Positions 22,125 to 34,474 are shown, counted from the stretch's first letter. The stretch is DNA of 64,000 nt from Choristoneura fumiferana (GCF_025370935.1 NC_133478.1:19236716-19300715); one strand, 5' to 3'. Program-made: numbers and translations. Notes: generated by a model not told the origin, from the letters alone.

Positions 22125-22285
22125 TCGAAAATACAAACTGAACTATAGATGCATAGAAAAACCAGAAAAATAAGACCAGCGCTGGGAATCGAACCCAGGT
22201 CCTCGGCATTCCGTGTCACGTGCTATACCACTACACCACCACTGGACAGTGATACAGACACGAATTTCTCCTATGCACCACACAT
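22125..22285 (-). mobile_element. SINE with tRNA-like cloverleaf, copy B
   Basis: Counterpart of 8,005-8,165. On the minus strand the tRNA-like block ends with T arm CTGGGTTCGATTCCCAG, here without the base change seen in copy A, so B is the better-preserved version. Confidence 0.75.
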
Positions 22286-22411
22286 AATTATATATATTAT
22301 TACTTTGCTGGTATATTTGGGAACTCGAAACAAAATGTCTTCTTATTTGAATCTTAAAGAAAATGAAGAAAACGGACGAGACCCAAGCGACATTAACAAT
22401 TTTTTTGTTTT

Positions 22412-22688
22412 TATTTTATTCGACTGGATGGAAAACGAGCAAGTGGGTCTCCTGATGGTAAAGAAATCACCACCGCCCATAAACATCTGCAACACCAGGG
22501 GTATTGCAGATGCGTTGCCAACCTAGAGACCTAAGATGGGATACCTGAAGTGCCAGTAATTTCACCGGCTGTCTTACTCTCCACGCCGAAACAGAACAGT
22601 GCAAGCACTGCTGCTTCACGGCAGGATTAGCGAGCAAGATGATGGTAGCAATAAGGGCGGACCTTGCACAAGGTCCTACCACCTGCAA
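22412..22688 (-). repeat. GCAGGTGG...CCAGTC repeat, copy B
   Basis: Counterpart of 8,318-8,606, with the complete right end including GACTGGATGGAAAACGAGCA on the plus strand. Confidence 0.8.
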
Positions 22689-24283
22689 AAAGCCAGTTGT
22701 ACTGTAGACGACTATTACTTATATGGAAATGTGGCAATCAGCTCCAGTATTTTTTTTTCGGATATTCTCGTAGTAACTCAAAAACTGGTAGAGCGCTTAT
22801 TTGGTCGATTATACTGACGAGCAAGAGAATAACATACTTAAATAAATAGGTACGTGAACATCTCAGGATTGCCTACGCGGTGTCAGTTTCACTTACAGAG
22901 CTGAGTTATGAGACGAACAGAGCTGAGACACGATTTCACAAACAAAGTCGAGAAACAACAATATGATGGCCAACGCATTTACTAAATAAAATTGTTAACA
23001 TACAATTACAACAACAACGTGGCGAGCCTCGACCAAAATGTCTAGGGATCCGAGGTAACTAAGTAATTTATTAAATGATCCGGACGCCGAGACACAAGAC
23101 GTCCCGGGTCCCGAGCTCTACCTGTGTAGGGACAGGGCAAACCACTAGACTGCCTTAGCCTTTAGCGGTGCATAAGTTAAAATAAGTGATTAGTTATTTT
23201 TTTGACTGGACTTGGGCTAATTGATTAGTTATTAGTACATACGTATTAACTCAAAATTAAAAAAATCAATTGTTTTTTTTTATATTATAGTTTGTATTTA
23301 TGTGCCAGTGTAGTACTTTTTATTTCATTTTCTGTAACTTTTATGTAATTTTTGTAGCTAGAGCCACAGCCGCGCTAATTCACGGAATTATCATTTCAAT
23401 ATATAGGTAGAGTAGTCATTCACGATGACGCGTGCCGTGGTACTTATTACAATTGTACAATTTAATTAATGTCTAATCTTGGCAAAATCACGCGTCTTCG
23501 TGGACGGCACTAGGTATACTTACTATAAAACAACTTGTAAATTTAATTGATTCTACTTCAATAATTCAATAACTTTTACCTGTGTAAATTCCTTGTTCTT
23601 ATTGGTTAAATTTTTATCTCATTTGGTAAAATTTGAGATATATTCAAAATAACACGCTAATTTTTAATTAGAGTAAGTACTCTAGTGTTAACCTACTTAG
23701 GTTAAAACACAAAAACGTTACCCATCTTATTCTGAACACTTTAACTAACATAATTAGAAAACGAAGTAGCTACGACAATCATAACAAAGTGTTTTTGCTA
23801 TTGGAAGCCGAGTTGCAGTATGAGAATGCAAATGGAAAGAAATAGAATTTATTTGTCATACGTGGGTACACAATGGTCTCGATTTAATACAATGTAAGAT
23901 CGCCACTCAGTGCCACGAAGTGGCATACCAACTTCAATTTGAATTAAAAATAATATTTTATTATTTAAGAGTACAAGCATATTAGGTATTCAAATAGTTT
24001 TTATAACAATACGACAAGTCAACCGCAATCAACACCTTATACTCGTTTAAAAATTCTTTAATACCTATTATTAAAGCATTTTTGCTGACAGCCACGTAAC
24101 TAATGTGTTCCTGTAGTTTAGGTACCTATTACACATAAATATTATCACAGATCACAGCACAATATTGAGATATTAGTAATATTGAAACCAAGTGAAAAGA
24201 ATCATTTATGTACATACGTAAGTGAAAACATTAGAGTTTAATTAAGCCATCGTATCAATATTAATTTACATTACATCTAAAGC

Positions 24284-24423
24284 TGAGTTTAGACTTGCAA
24301 GAATCGTGCAAGTCGCATTAAGTACATTGCGGCGCTCGATTGACCACTACAAACTCGTTGGCTTTACGGCCTCGCAATGTAATGCAACTTGCACGATTTT
24401 TCTTGCAAGTCTAAACTCGGCTT
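24284..24423. mobile_element. foldback MITE, copy B
   Basis: Counterpart of 10,738-10,880. Its arms match each other better here (AAGTCTAAACTCGGC at the right end). Confidence 0.7.
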
Positions 24424-24828
24424 AAGCAAACATTAAATCGAGACAATCCGCTGAAACGCTTCTTCGCTCTTTTAGGTCCCTTAATCACTTTCATTGTTGA
24501 GCTAATCAAGTCCCAAAATACTAATGGTCTTTTAAAAAATATGTAAATACAAAGTGCAATAATAATCTAGCTTTCTACATAATGTAGCGCTGTATACAAT
24601 GTGCAGGTGAGCCGCCGCAATATTATAATCCAAGAGCCTGCTTCACCAAATGAGGGAGGTGCCTCCCCAACTTGACCCTCCCTTTCCCACCAACATACAT
24701 CCATATAGCGCCGTCTCTTCCCCTCCTACCGCAAAAAGAAATCATTTACACCAAGAAAGGTGTACTATATCATTAACTTAAATAATTACGTTCCTCCCGC
24801 CGCGGCGCGGCGCCCGCGTTCGCGTTCT

Positions 24829-25199
24829 ACGCCGCTCACTCTTATTATAGAAACGTAACGTTAACTTTCTGGTTTTGATTTCAGTGAAGTGTGGGGGATA
24901 GTTGCATGATTACAGTTCGGCATAATGGAGTGGAGGGAGGCTTTTAATCATTGGGGAAATGTCGCGGGTTCGAGGTTTTTCCTGGTATATGCGGCTCAAA
25001 GCTAAATAAATATATGCGGCGGATAATTGAGGCGCTGAAGCAGCAGCCGAGGCCTTTGCGGGCAGCTCGTGCCAGACATTACTCTTTGAAAAGTTTTGCT
25101 TTAATTTGTGGAAAAACTGATTGCAAACTCATTTGGCAGCAAGCCTTGCATTCAAAGCCCTTTATTCACCAACAATTTCTTCGCACGAGTGATTCATCT
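24829..25199. other. block identical in both copies (island 1, copy B)
   Basis: No base difference seen to 11,296-11,666. See that entry for the reasoning. Confidence 0.45.
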
Positions 25200-25267
25200 C
25201 TGTGCACCTACGAGTACCTTTAGGTCTTCTGTTACATTCATTTCATTAATAAGTTTTCGTTAAATCA

Positions 25268-25388
25268 AAGGTCGTGTTGCGTAACGTTTCTGACGGTCGC
25301 GATCGCAATCAAATGACAGTTTTAGTATGCGAAATCTGTCATTAGATTGCGATCGCAAGTCAGAAACGTTAGGCAATACGGCCTCTGG
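25268..25388. mobile_element. palindromic MITE, complete in copy B
   Basis: AACGTTTCTGACGGTCGCGA and its imperfect reverse complement TCGCAAGTCAGAAACGTT enclose a ~70-bp centre with GATTGCGATC words. Copy A retains only the left two thirds. Confidence 0.7.
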
Positions 25389-25550
25389 TGTTCCCTTCTT
25401 TCACAGACAGAAATTTAACAGAATTTTTTTCGTAGAAAATGTTTCATATAATATTTAGTCTTGTATTATTACTTCGAATATTATTGTTTTAATTAGTATT
25501 TACTTTAATGAAACATATTTAATAGAAAAATAATTCAATTAAATTTATAA

Positions 25551-25833
25551 TATTTTTTTACATACATACCTACATACATACATAAAATCACGCCTCTTCC
25601 CAACGGGGTCGGCAGAGACTACATCCTTCCACTTGCTACGATCCTGGCATACAACTCTCGCTTCCACTACATTCATCAATCCTTTCATGCATGCACGTCG
25701 GTTTAGAGTACTCCTGACCCGACCTTTCTTCAGAATGTCCCGATTTTATCGTGGTACGTTCGTCTAGGCCTTCGTCTCCCAACGTTCCCATTCACGCTCG
25801 TCTTATACGAGTAGATCTGCTAAATATATTTTT
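25551..25833 (-). mobile_element. RTE-like LINE 3' fragment, copy B only
   Basis: Starts with a (CATA)n run, the tail in reverse, followed by AATCACGCCTCTTCCCAACG. On the minus strand one frame gives RSTLNRRACMKGLMNVVEAR and then DRSKWKDVV, the C-terminal region I associate with RTE-type ORFs of moths. Copy A has uninterrupted TTTATAATGTTTTTTTTTAT here, so the insertion is specific to B. The flanks share an A/T-rich ATATTTTTTTA that may be the target duplication. Confidence 0.65.
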
Positions 25834-27002
25834 TTATTTAACAATTGTATCAAACTATAGATTTTTTTATAGAATATTTCTGTTCGGTGTATTTATTCAC
25901 GATATTTTGTCTCAACGAAAATGTAAAAATAGACGTTATGTTGTCCATAATATAATAAAAAAAATTGTACAACAATAGGGTCTTGGATGATTAATATCTA
26001 TTTAAGTATGAAAGTAAAATTTATTCAAATTCATTTCGGTACAAAATAACAAAATTCAATAACAAACTTACCTACATAAAATAAAAAACTTACATAAAAT
26101 AAAAATAGAACCTAAAACTAAAACAAATTACATAAAGGGTACCCTTAGGCAAGGTCCCTAAGATGGTGGCAGCGTTACCTCTTTGAATACCTAGGCTGGG
26201 CTAATTCTTTGTCCGAGGAAACTGCCAGCTCTTCGGTCACCTGTGACGTCTACTAACCTTTTGATTTTTTTTTTAAAGTTTTAAAGCGCTAGGACCCCAC
26301 GGACCAACTAAATTATCAAATAATAAAAGTAGTAGTGATTTTATTTTGTTGTGTTGCAAGTGTCCTTTAATAATAATCATGCAGATTTCAGTTTTAAATG
26401 CATTTATTTCGAACGAATCGCTACCAGAAAAGTAGGTTAGATTTGGTTAGATTAGAACTGATCCCACCAGAAAGCGAATCTCTACCAGAATAGTAAGTTA
26501 GGTTAGAACTGTGACCACACCAAAAATCGAATCGCTACTGTTATAGGAGTGTATGCATTTTGTCGCAGTAGCTAATGAATAAAAACATTTGGAAACTACC
26601 ACTACATGAAATGTTTTTCTTGGTAATAAGTTTTATATGAACTAAATAATATAAGAATAAAGAATATTTGATTTATTTATTCTATGATATGAATACCTAA
26701 ATAATAAATTTTATTTGTAACAAAAATCAATGATACAAATTTCTTCAAAGTAAGTGTTCCGTGTATTGATTATTCTATGAAACAATAATACGAGAAAAAT
26801 GAACTGTTAAACGAAATTCTATTAAAATGTTGTCTGCAAAATAACGTACATATTAAGATTGATTTTTTGGAATCTTTTTGTATTTTTTATTTCAATTCCA
26901 AATTTTTACTTTTACGGGTGAGCGGTTAGTTCCAATGGAATGCCGAAAGTTTTTCGATGAGGGCTACGGTATAGATGTCGCTAGCGAAACTAACAAGCTG
27001 AG

Positions 27003-27165
27003 ATATGTGGGGCATAGGGGAAATTCGTGTCTGTACCGTTGACCAGCAGTGGTGTAGCGGTATAGCACGCGGTACGGAATACCGAAGACCTGGGTTCGAT
27101 TCCCAGTGCTGGTCTTATTTTTCTGGTTTTTCTGTGCATCTACATATATTTCAGTTTGTATTTTC
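27003..27165 (+). mobile_element. SINE with complete tRNA-like head, copy B second
   Basis: GACCAGC pairs perfectly with GCTGGTC as a 7-bp acceptor stem, and the T arm CTGGG-TTCGATT-CCCAG is perfect. The D-arm region reads GTGGTGTAGCGGTATAGCAC. An anticodon arm GCGGT-ACGGAAT-ACCGA has four of five pairs. The loop lacks U33, and SINE sequence follows (CTTATTTTTCTGGTTTTTCT), so this is a SINE promoter head and not a tRNA gene. Confidence 0.8.
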
Positions 27166-27309
27166 AATCAACGTACATATCTCTGTTGAGTTAGAAGGCA
27201 AGGTCAGTTTTAAATAAAATAAATGCGAGTCAATGTCGTGTGGAGAGGTTTCCATACGACAAAATATTTTAATAATTATGTGTTTTAAATAACTCACCCC
27301 CCTCCCCCC

Positions 27310-27728
27310 TCCTTTTTAGGGTTTCGTAGCCAAAATAGCAAAAACGGAACCCTTATAGTTTCGCCATGTCTGTCTGTCTGTCCGTCCGCGGCTTTGTTCA
27401 GTGACTATCAATGCTAGAAAGCTGTAATTTTGCATGAATATATATGTAAACTATGCCGATAAAATAGTACAATAAAAAAATCTAAAAATATTTTTTAGAG
27501 TACCTCCCATAGACGTAAAGTGGGGTGATTTTTTTTTTCTCATCCAATCTTGTAGTGTGGGGTATCGTTGGACAGGTCTTTTAAAACCAATGGGGGGTTG
27601 GTGTAAGACGATTTTTCGATTCAGTGATTTGTTTGCAAAATATTCAACTTTAAAGTGCAAATTTTCATTAAAATCGAGCTCCGGAACCCTATTTCGGGCG
27701 TGTCCGACACGCTCTTGGCTGGTTTTTA
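27310..27728 (+). repeat. interspersed repeat, CGTGTCCGACACGCTCTTGG end, copy B
   Basis: Counterpart of 14,985-15,569 with an internal deletion of about 150 bp after AAATCGAGC. Deletion and A/B indels are concentrated in homopolymers. Confidence 0.75.
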
Positions 27729-28706
27729 AACCTCACATTTGCTGAGTATAAGGCTTCCTGTAATCTATGGGTTAAATTTTAGGTCCCAGTAATTTGTGTC
27801 GTAAGGGGAGGAATGATAAATTTTCACAATTTTTTTTAAATAACTTATTCGTAGCTATTTATATCAAAGTTTTAATGTACTTATCTTATTTCTTCTTTTT
27901 TAATTGAAATAATGAAACGCGTACCTCATTGAAAAATCTTTCCTACTACACACTGCAAGATTTTTTCCAAAATACGTAAGTTAATTGTATTATTAATTGT
28001 AATTATTAATTACTCGTATGAAAATAGCTTTAAGTTATGTTGTAGTACCATACCTACAAGTTTTCATGTTTGGGAAAAAAAATGGTTATTGGATCATTTT
28101 CACAAACGCATTTTTTCTGAGTAGCGAATTTTCACATCGTGGTTTTTCACGTTCACCAATTTATTTACTCGTGTTTTTTCATGAAGCGTTTTTTAATGTT
28201 CGCTTATTTTACCATTACGTCTAGAAACTCAAAATACACGCTTTCACACAATTTAAATGAATACATCGCATGTACATACAGTTTCTGGAAAAAATTGTTG
28301 AAATTTAATAAAATAATTAATATCAAACTGTGATTTTTATCACGTTAGAAGTATTTTCGGCTTTTTTGTAAATTAGCTATTTATTTATTTAATTAATAAC
28401 ACGCATTATTACGTTATATTTTCTGCTAGTGTTAATTTAATTCAATTTAACATAATTAGTTATGCTTATACTTAGTTTTCACACCTGAAACAGGAACATC
28501 CTAGTAGCCTGCATGCGTGTCATTCTTCTCTTTCACTTTGTTTAGGCGTAAGTTTTGTTTTTATAATGTAAAACGTCAGTATGTGGATTAAAGAGTTATT
28601 TATTATGAAGGTCCTAAAATGTACGTAGGTAATCTATATTCTATAGTAATTAAAATAGTTTTGGAAGAAACCTTTTATACTAACACTTTTATTATTATTG
28701 TAAATT

Positions 28707-29226
28707 GTGAACTGGAAGTAAAAAATAAATGAAGTGCTTAATTTTATGCAGAGAATACGAAATCTCTTTCCGTGAAATTGAATAACATCCTTTACCTCTA
28801 TTTAGGTGCAAATGCAGAGCGGCTGCAGCGTAAATGGACTTCATTAGGCACAAAAAACGTCTCAGCCCCCCCCCCTGCCCCACAGGGCGGCGCACCCGCA
28901 CCCCGCGCGCCCCAAGAATTATGCAATTTCATTTGAATTTGTGGGTGCAAAGAGTGCGAGGGGACCTAATGGGAGCCGCGGGGGCTTCCCGACCGGGCCC
29001 TGAAGTGTCATCACGATATTTAGTTTTTTGTAACATACCTTCACAGTATGGCTGAAATATTTCAAAAAACCTTTATTATAGTTAGGTATGTGGACTGGTA
29101 TATTGCTGTAGATAAAAAACAGATGAATCAATTTTTTTTTTAGTCACTAAGTATCTGTGATATTTTAAACCGTACAATTGAAATTAGACTGGGTGGTAAT
29201 GAGATTTCCTGATCGACTAACGTAAC
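28707..29226. other. nearly identical block (island 2, copy B)
   Basis: Counterpart of 16,601-17,115, ending where the B-specific SINE tail is inserted. Confidence 0.4.
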
Positions 29227-29228
29227 AA

Positions 29229-29437
29229 AAAAAAATTGAAATTTACCACGAGCTTTGCGGTGAAGGAAAACATCGTGAGGAAACCTGCATAAACCTGCGA
29301 AGCGATTCAATGGTGCGTGCGAAGTTCCCAATCCGCACTGGGCCGCGTGGGAACTATGGCCCAAGCCCTCTTGTTCTGAGAGGAGGCCTGTGCCCAGCAG
29401 TGGGACGTATATAGGCTGGGACGATGATGATGATGAT
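29229..29437 (+). mobile_element. SINE/retroposon tail, copy B only
   Basis: An A-run, then GCGGTGAAGGAAAACATCGT, GTGCCCAGCAGTGGGACG and a GATGATGATGATGATGA tail. AACGTAAC occurs on both sides (left of the A-run, right after the tail), and A has a single AACGTAAC at the empty site. This is a clean presence/absence difference with an 8-bp target duplication. Confidence 0.85.
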
Positions 29438-29717
29438 GAACGTAACGAAATCTTTAACATAATTTTTTAGTTTGTTTACCATCAAGTTGATCTGATGATG
29501 GAGCCGCAAGCGAGACACTGAATCTCGGAGACAGAACAGAACCACGTTACCTAGACGTGGCTGGGTTTTTTGGAATAATCTAAATAATATAATATTAAGA
29601 ACGAAAAAGTGAGGCAGGCACTAGAACCCTAGCACAGAATAACGCAAAGAATGGAACCAGGTACTGATGATGGAGCATTCAAGAAGGTTTACTGTCCGGT
29701 CTATAACTATACTTTTT

Positions 29718-29995
29718 TATTTTTATTTGACTGGATGGCAAACGAGCAAGTGGGTCTCCTGATGGTAAGAGATCACCACAGCCCATAAACATCTGCAACA
29801 CCAGGAGTATTGCAGATGCGTTGCCAACCTAGAGGTCTAAGATGGGATACCTCAAGTGCCAGTAATTTCACCGGCTGTCTTACTCTCCACGCCGAAACAC
29901 AACAGTGCAAGCACTGCTGCTTCACGGCAGGATTAGCGAGCAAGATGGTGGTAGCAATCCGAGCGGACCTTGCACAAGGTCCCACCACCTGCAAT
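29718..29995 (-). repeat. GCAGGTGG...CCAGTC repeat, copy B third
   Basis: Full-length counterpart of 17,405-17,652. Confidence 0.8.
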
Positions 29996-30055
29996 ACATA
30001 ATGGATGGCATAGGTATTCATGTCAAGTCTGCAAACAAATTTTGTACTAAAATTA

Positions 30056-30397
30056 ATGTTTGGCAAAAAACTGTTGAGGTGCAACTTGGAGTCCCTTCCG
30101 GAGCGCGCAGGGGCGGAGAGGGGGGGAGGGGGGCGTCACCTATTAAGGCGGCTCACACGCCGCGACAACCACACACTTTTTTCACCTCCCCCGGTCCCTG
30201 GCACCGTAAACAGCGCCTTGCCGCCTCGCCCGACACATCACATTGCCTTAACGATTTGTTGATTAAATTATTTCTCCATTATTTGATTCGCCACCTCTCG
30301 CAACATGGCGGGCGCAGGAATCGCGGCCGCGGACTAATTAATGGATTTACAATCATTGAAATTGGAGGCCCACAGCCCACAGGTGAGGACGATAGTA
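30056..30397. other. nearly identical GC-rich block (island 3, copy B)
   Basis: Counterpart of 17,705-18,046 with one substitution seen. CAGGTGAGG near its right end looks like a 5' splice site, so a short exon is possible but not supported by the peptide. Confidence 0.4.
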
Positions 30398-30978
30398 TTG
30401 GGTGCATAGTCCAGGGTCAATGGACGTTTTAAAATGACCCACATGCAGTTTTAGGAAGTTTTCGTTTTAATTTAAACCATATCATTTTTATTTATGTATC
30501 TTAAATCCTGTTTAAGTAATTTTGCTGTTTTTTTTTGATAAAAGAAAATATCTTTCTAACAATTCTTTACTTAAAACTTAATAGCATTATTTATTATACT
30601 ACTTAACAATATTTTACTAACATATCATCCAATCTGCATTATCTAAGCTAATATACCTTTGAAATCGATCTGACGACTGAATGTGAATTGAAGCTAGCTT
30701 ACAAGTTTGAATCTGAAAACTAACATCGCGTACCTACCTACCTACAAAAGCTTGTAAAAATTGTAGAGTTCTCCTCCTTACTGTAGAGTTGGAGTAACAA
30801 TATTTTAGTTGCTGCACAATTTTAGGAATAGAGTTAGGTATAATAGAGTTGTTTTGTCCTTCTTCTTTGAATTTTGGTTCTCTAGATTTCATAACAAATA
30901 TGAAAAGTAGACATTATAATAAGCATGTTTTTGAACAAGAAGACTTAAAACTAGGGTAGTCTAATGAAAGTATACTAA

Positions 30979-31118
30979 GGGGCTGTTTCACCATCCTTTG
31001 ATTAGCGTTAACCGACGGTTACATGTGATGCCGTCTTCGTCTATTCGAACAAAACAAATAGAGACGGCATCACATTTAACCGTCAGTTAACACTAATCAA
31101 TGGATGGTGAAACAGCCC
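30979..31118. mobile_element. 140-bp Harbinger-type palindromic MITE
   Basis: GGGGCTGTTTCACCATCCTT at the left and GGATGGTGAAACAGCCC at the right are inverted repeats; the palindrome extends inward (GATTAGCGTTAAC, GACGGCATCACAT). Ends of the form GGGCTGTTTCACCA are typical of PIF/Harbinger MITEs in insects. Confidence 0.75.
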
Positions 31119-31640
31119 TTAGTCTGGTTTCGACCGCAGTGTAACCGGCGAGTGGACTGCTCTGGCGTAGGCACCGCCAGTAGTAGGTATCGGATATGGC
31201 AAACCACACACTGATACTCGTACATGTGATACATTCTATTATGCTCACTCAGGTGACTAAGCAGTCAATCATTGTATTAATGTTAAGTGACGGGTCCGAC
31301 GTTAGGTATTCGGACATAAAAACTGGGTTCGATTTACTATCAACTAGGTGTTAAAAACATTATTATAGGTGCGTTCCCTATTCTGCTTCTCTAAATAAAT
31401 CCAATAATCATTTATATCGTTTAAACAAATTATTGTTTAAGATGACGAGCCGTCATAGTGACGTTTTATTTTTGACACTAATAATGTTATTAGTGACTAC
31501 CGACTGACCCCCGACAAGCTTGCTAAATCCTTAGCATGTTATATTAATTCCGTATTCGGAAATCACCCCCCTCCCCCGGCCTGTTAGGACGACACCTTCA
31601 AGCGCGAATGTGTCTTTAAACTACCTACACCGACAATAGA
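31119..31640. other. no gene seen
   Basis: Unique-looking sequence between the MITE and the LINE. The LINE 5' boundary lies somewhere before 31,650 and cannot be fixed from this window alone. Confidence 0.4.
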
Positions 31641-31649
31641 GAAGCAAAG

Positions 31650-34474
31650 TAGACTATCATTTCTACATCAAAATATAAATCGCTTCACTGGCAAAATAGA
31701 TTTAGAATTACTCTCTGAAAAGTTAAACTTAGATATTATCTGCTTAACAGAAACCTGGCTAAAAAAGATTCAATGCAATTTAATGTACATAATTATGCAA
31801 TAGCCAGCGCCTTCTGCAGAGAATCTGCAGCAGGTGGCGGGTCTCTCATATTAGTGAAAAATGGTTAAAGTTCAAAGAACGCAAAGACCTGTCCAGCCTT
31901 TCTGTTGAACGTGTATGCGAGATCGCTTCTGCGGAAACGGAACAGTATTTAATTTTATGTATATATAGACCACCAAACTCGAGTATTCCTTTGTTTATAA
32001 ATACTATGGAAGATGTTCTAAGGAAATCAGTAAAACGTAATAAAGCGCTGGTGGTCTGCGGGGACTTTAATATCGATATTTTATCACAATCCGTTGAAAA
32101 AGACCAGTTTATTTCTGTTTTAAAATCTTTTAATTTAAATTTCTTATTTAATGAACCCACCAGAGTCACAACCACTTCGGCCACATGTATTGACAACATT
32201 TGGTTAACTTGTAAGTATTTAGAAAAAGCTGTTATCAGTGGAGTACGATCGGATCACAAAGCTCAAACAGTGAAGTTACCTCGGGCTAGGGGCGGTGTTA
32301 ATCAAACCATAGAAATTAGGCCGTTGAACAAACAAAGACTTGACCGTCTCAAAACAAACATCGCGCAAAAAGTAAACAATTTAAAAGTAAATACTAAAAA
32401 TCCAAACGAAAATTTCAAGATATTGTTAAATACTGTATGCGAGGAATACGATAAAACGTGTAGTAAAAAACGTATTAAAATAGGAAACAAACTATCATTC
32501 AATGAATGGGCTACACCCGGAATACGTAGGAGTAGGGACGTCTTATATGATCTTTATGATAAGAAATCGTGTACCACTGATGAACGTTTCCACCAGTATG
32601 TCAGGGATTATTCAAAATTATTCAAAATTATATGTAATAAAGCAAAAGCAGCCCATGTAACTAATAAAATTAAGTCCTCTGATGATAAAATTAAAACAGT
32701 TTGGAAAATTATAAATACTGAAACCGGTCGACGTAAGAACGCGGAGTCCTCTATATCATTAAAGATTAACAACGTATTAGAAACGGACGCGGTTAAAGTA
32801 GCTAACGAGTTTAATACCTACTTCTCTAAAATCCCCATCGAAACGACAAAATGTCTCGCGTCTTCCTCAAAGTTAGCTGAATCGCTCTTAAAACAAAATG
32901 TATCTATTCCAAACTTAAGTAATTTTAAATTCACGCATGTCTCTCCCTGTGACATCATTAAGACTTTTAGATTATTGAAAGTAAAAAAAACGGAAGACTG
33001 TGGGGCGTCTCAGTTAAGGTTCTACATTCCGTTTTAGATGTCGTTGCTCCAACTTTAGCATTTATATTTAATAGCTGTATAGATGAAGGCGTATTTCCAG
33101 ATTTGATGAAATATAGTAAAGTAGTTCCTATTTTTAAATCAGGTGATAAAAGAAATCCTCTGATTATCGTCCTGTGTCCATCCTATCAGCGTTTAGCAAA
33201 ATATTCGAAAAAATAATGCTGACGCAAATGATCTCGCATTTTAATACCCATAAAATCATGCATCCACAGCAGTTCGGATTCACAAAAGGCAGGTCTACTA
33301 CAGACGCGGGTCATAGTTTAGTTAAATTCATATTGCAGCTTGGGAGGAATCACATGACGCTATAGGTGTATTCTGCGACCTTTCGAAAGCTTTTGATTGT
33401 GTGGATCATGATACTTTAATTTGTAAGTTAAATTTTTATGGCATTCGTGGCCTCGCTTTAGAACTCATTAAATCTTACCTCACACAAAGAAAGCAAAAGG
33501 TAGCGATTAACGGAACGGTATCGGAGGGATCTGTGGTCGAAATGGGAGTGCCTCAAGGATCCATTCTTGCCCCATTCCTGTATCTTATTTATGTTAATGA
33601 CCTTACTTATATGGTAAGCCAAAAGTCGGGTATAGTTATGTTTGCTGACGACACGTCTTTACTGTTCAAGGTTAGTAGAAAAGATACCGACTTCATTGAG
33701 CCCAATGAAACCCTGTCCGTGATATCCGCATGGTTTGCTGCCAATAATTTGTTACTAAATCCTAAGAAAACTAAATGTATTAAATTCTCGTTGATAAATT
33801 CATCTAGCTCGAATTCAGTTTCTAATATAAAGTTAAATGGTCAAACTATTGAATTTGTAAAATCAACAGTATTTTTAGGAATAACGCTCGATTCTAAACT
33901 ACAGTGGGGACCTCACGTCACAGCAATCGCGGGTAGATTGAGCTCTGCTGCTTTTGCAGTTTGGAAAATACGGCAGCTAACCGATGTGGCGACGGCACGG
34001 TTGGTGTATTTTGCTTACTTTAATAGCATTATTTCGTACGGCCTTATTTTATGGGGATCTGCTGCAGACATTGAGTCAATTTTTATCTTACAAAAGAGAG
34101 CAATTAGAGCAATTTATAATTTGAAGACGCGTGAATCTTTAAGATCTTTTTTTAAGGAACAGATATCCTAACCCTGCCGTCGCTTTATGTTTTTGAAATA
34201 ATCATGTATGTTAGGAAGAACATATGTGATTTTCCCACTAACGTCGATAAGCCAAAGGCTACTAGAAACACAGGGAAGCTTAAAGTTCCATCTTACAGAC
34301 TGGCTAAAACCAAAAAGTCTTTTCTGGGAATTGCATACGTTTTTATAATAAAATTCAAAAAATATTATAAATGAAACGGATACAAAATTCAGATCTATTG
34401 TCAAGAAGACATTAATATCAAAGGCGTATTATAAAGTTAATGATTATATCATGGACAGGGATATTTGGAAATAA
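31650..34474 (+). pseudogene. Jockey/CR1-group LINE ORF2 (endonuclease and reverse transcriptase), frameshifted
   Basis: An AP endonuclease begins near 31,654 (LSFLHQNINRF), with LTETWL and YRPPNSS blocks, ALVVCGDFNIDIL near 32,045 and the closing SDHKAQTV near 32,270. Reverse transcriptase follows: PQQFGFTKGRSTTDA, SKAFDCVDHDTL, GVPQGSILAPFLYLIYVNDL and FADDTSLLF (33,640), then thumb and C-terminal sequence to YIMDRDIWK and a stop at 34,474. Frameshifts occur near 31,775, 33,005, 33,160, 33,340 and 34,165. Several of these frames are intact in copy A, so part of the damage may be sequence error. No RNase H domain and no ORF1 are visible. The clade call (CR1, Daphne or Jockey) is tentative. 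Confidence 0.85.

Larger units (their letters stand above)
20424..33635 (+). repeat. copy B of the ~13 kb direct duplication
   Basis: Collinear with 6,258-19,936. Private to B are an RTE-like fragment (25,551-25,833), a SINE tail (29,229-29,437), a 183-bp sequence at 23,400-23,580 where A has the Harbinger element, and the LINE 5' part with its flank (30,928-32,275). Copy B continues without a gap through the rest of the LINE, so it is the better version of the locus. Confidence 0.95.

Noticed and set aside
27035..27115. A possible real tRNA gene
   Set aside because: The anticodon loop lacks the conserved U33, the anticodon stem has a mismatch, and the same flanking sequence accompanies all five copies, so it is a SINE.
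31991..33037. A host gene of 348 aa
   Set aside because: It contains the CGDFNIDIL and SDH blocks of an AP endonuclease followed by RT sequence, so it is LINE ORF2.
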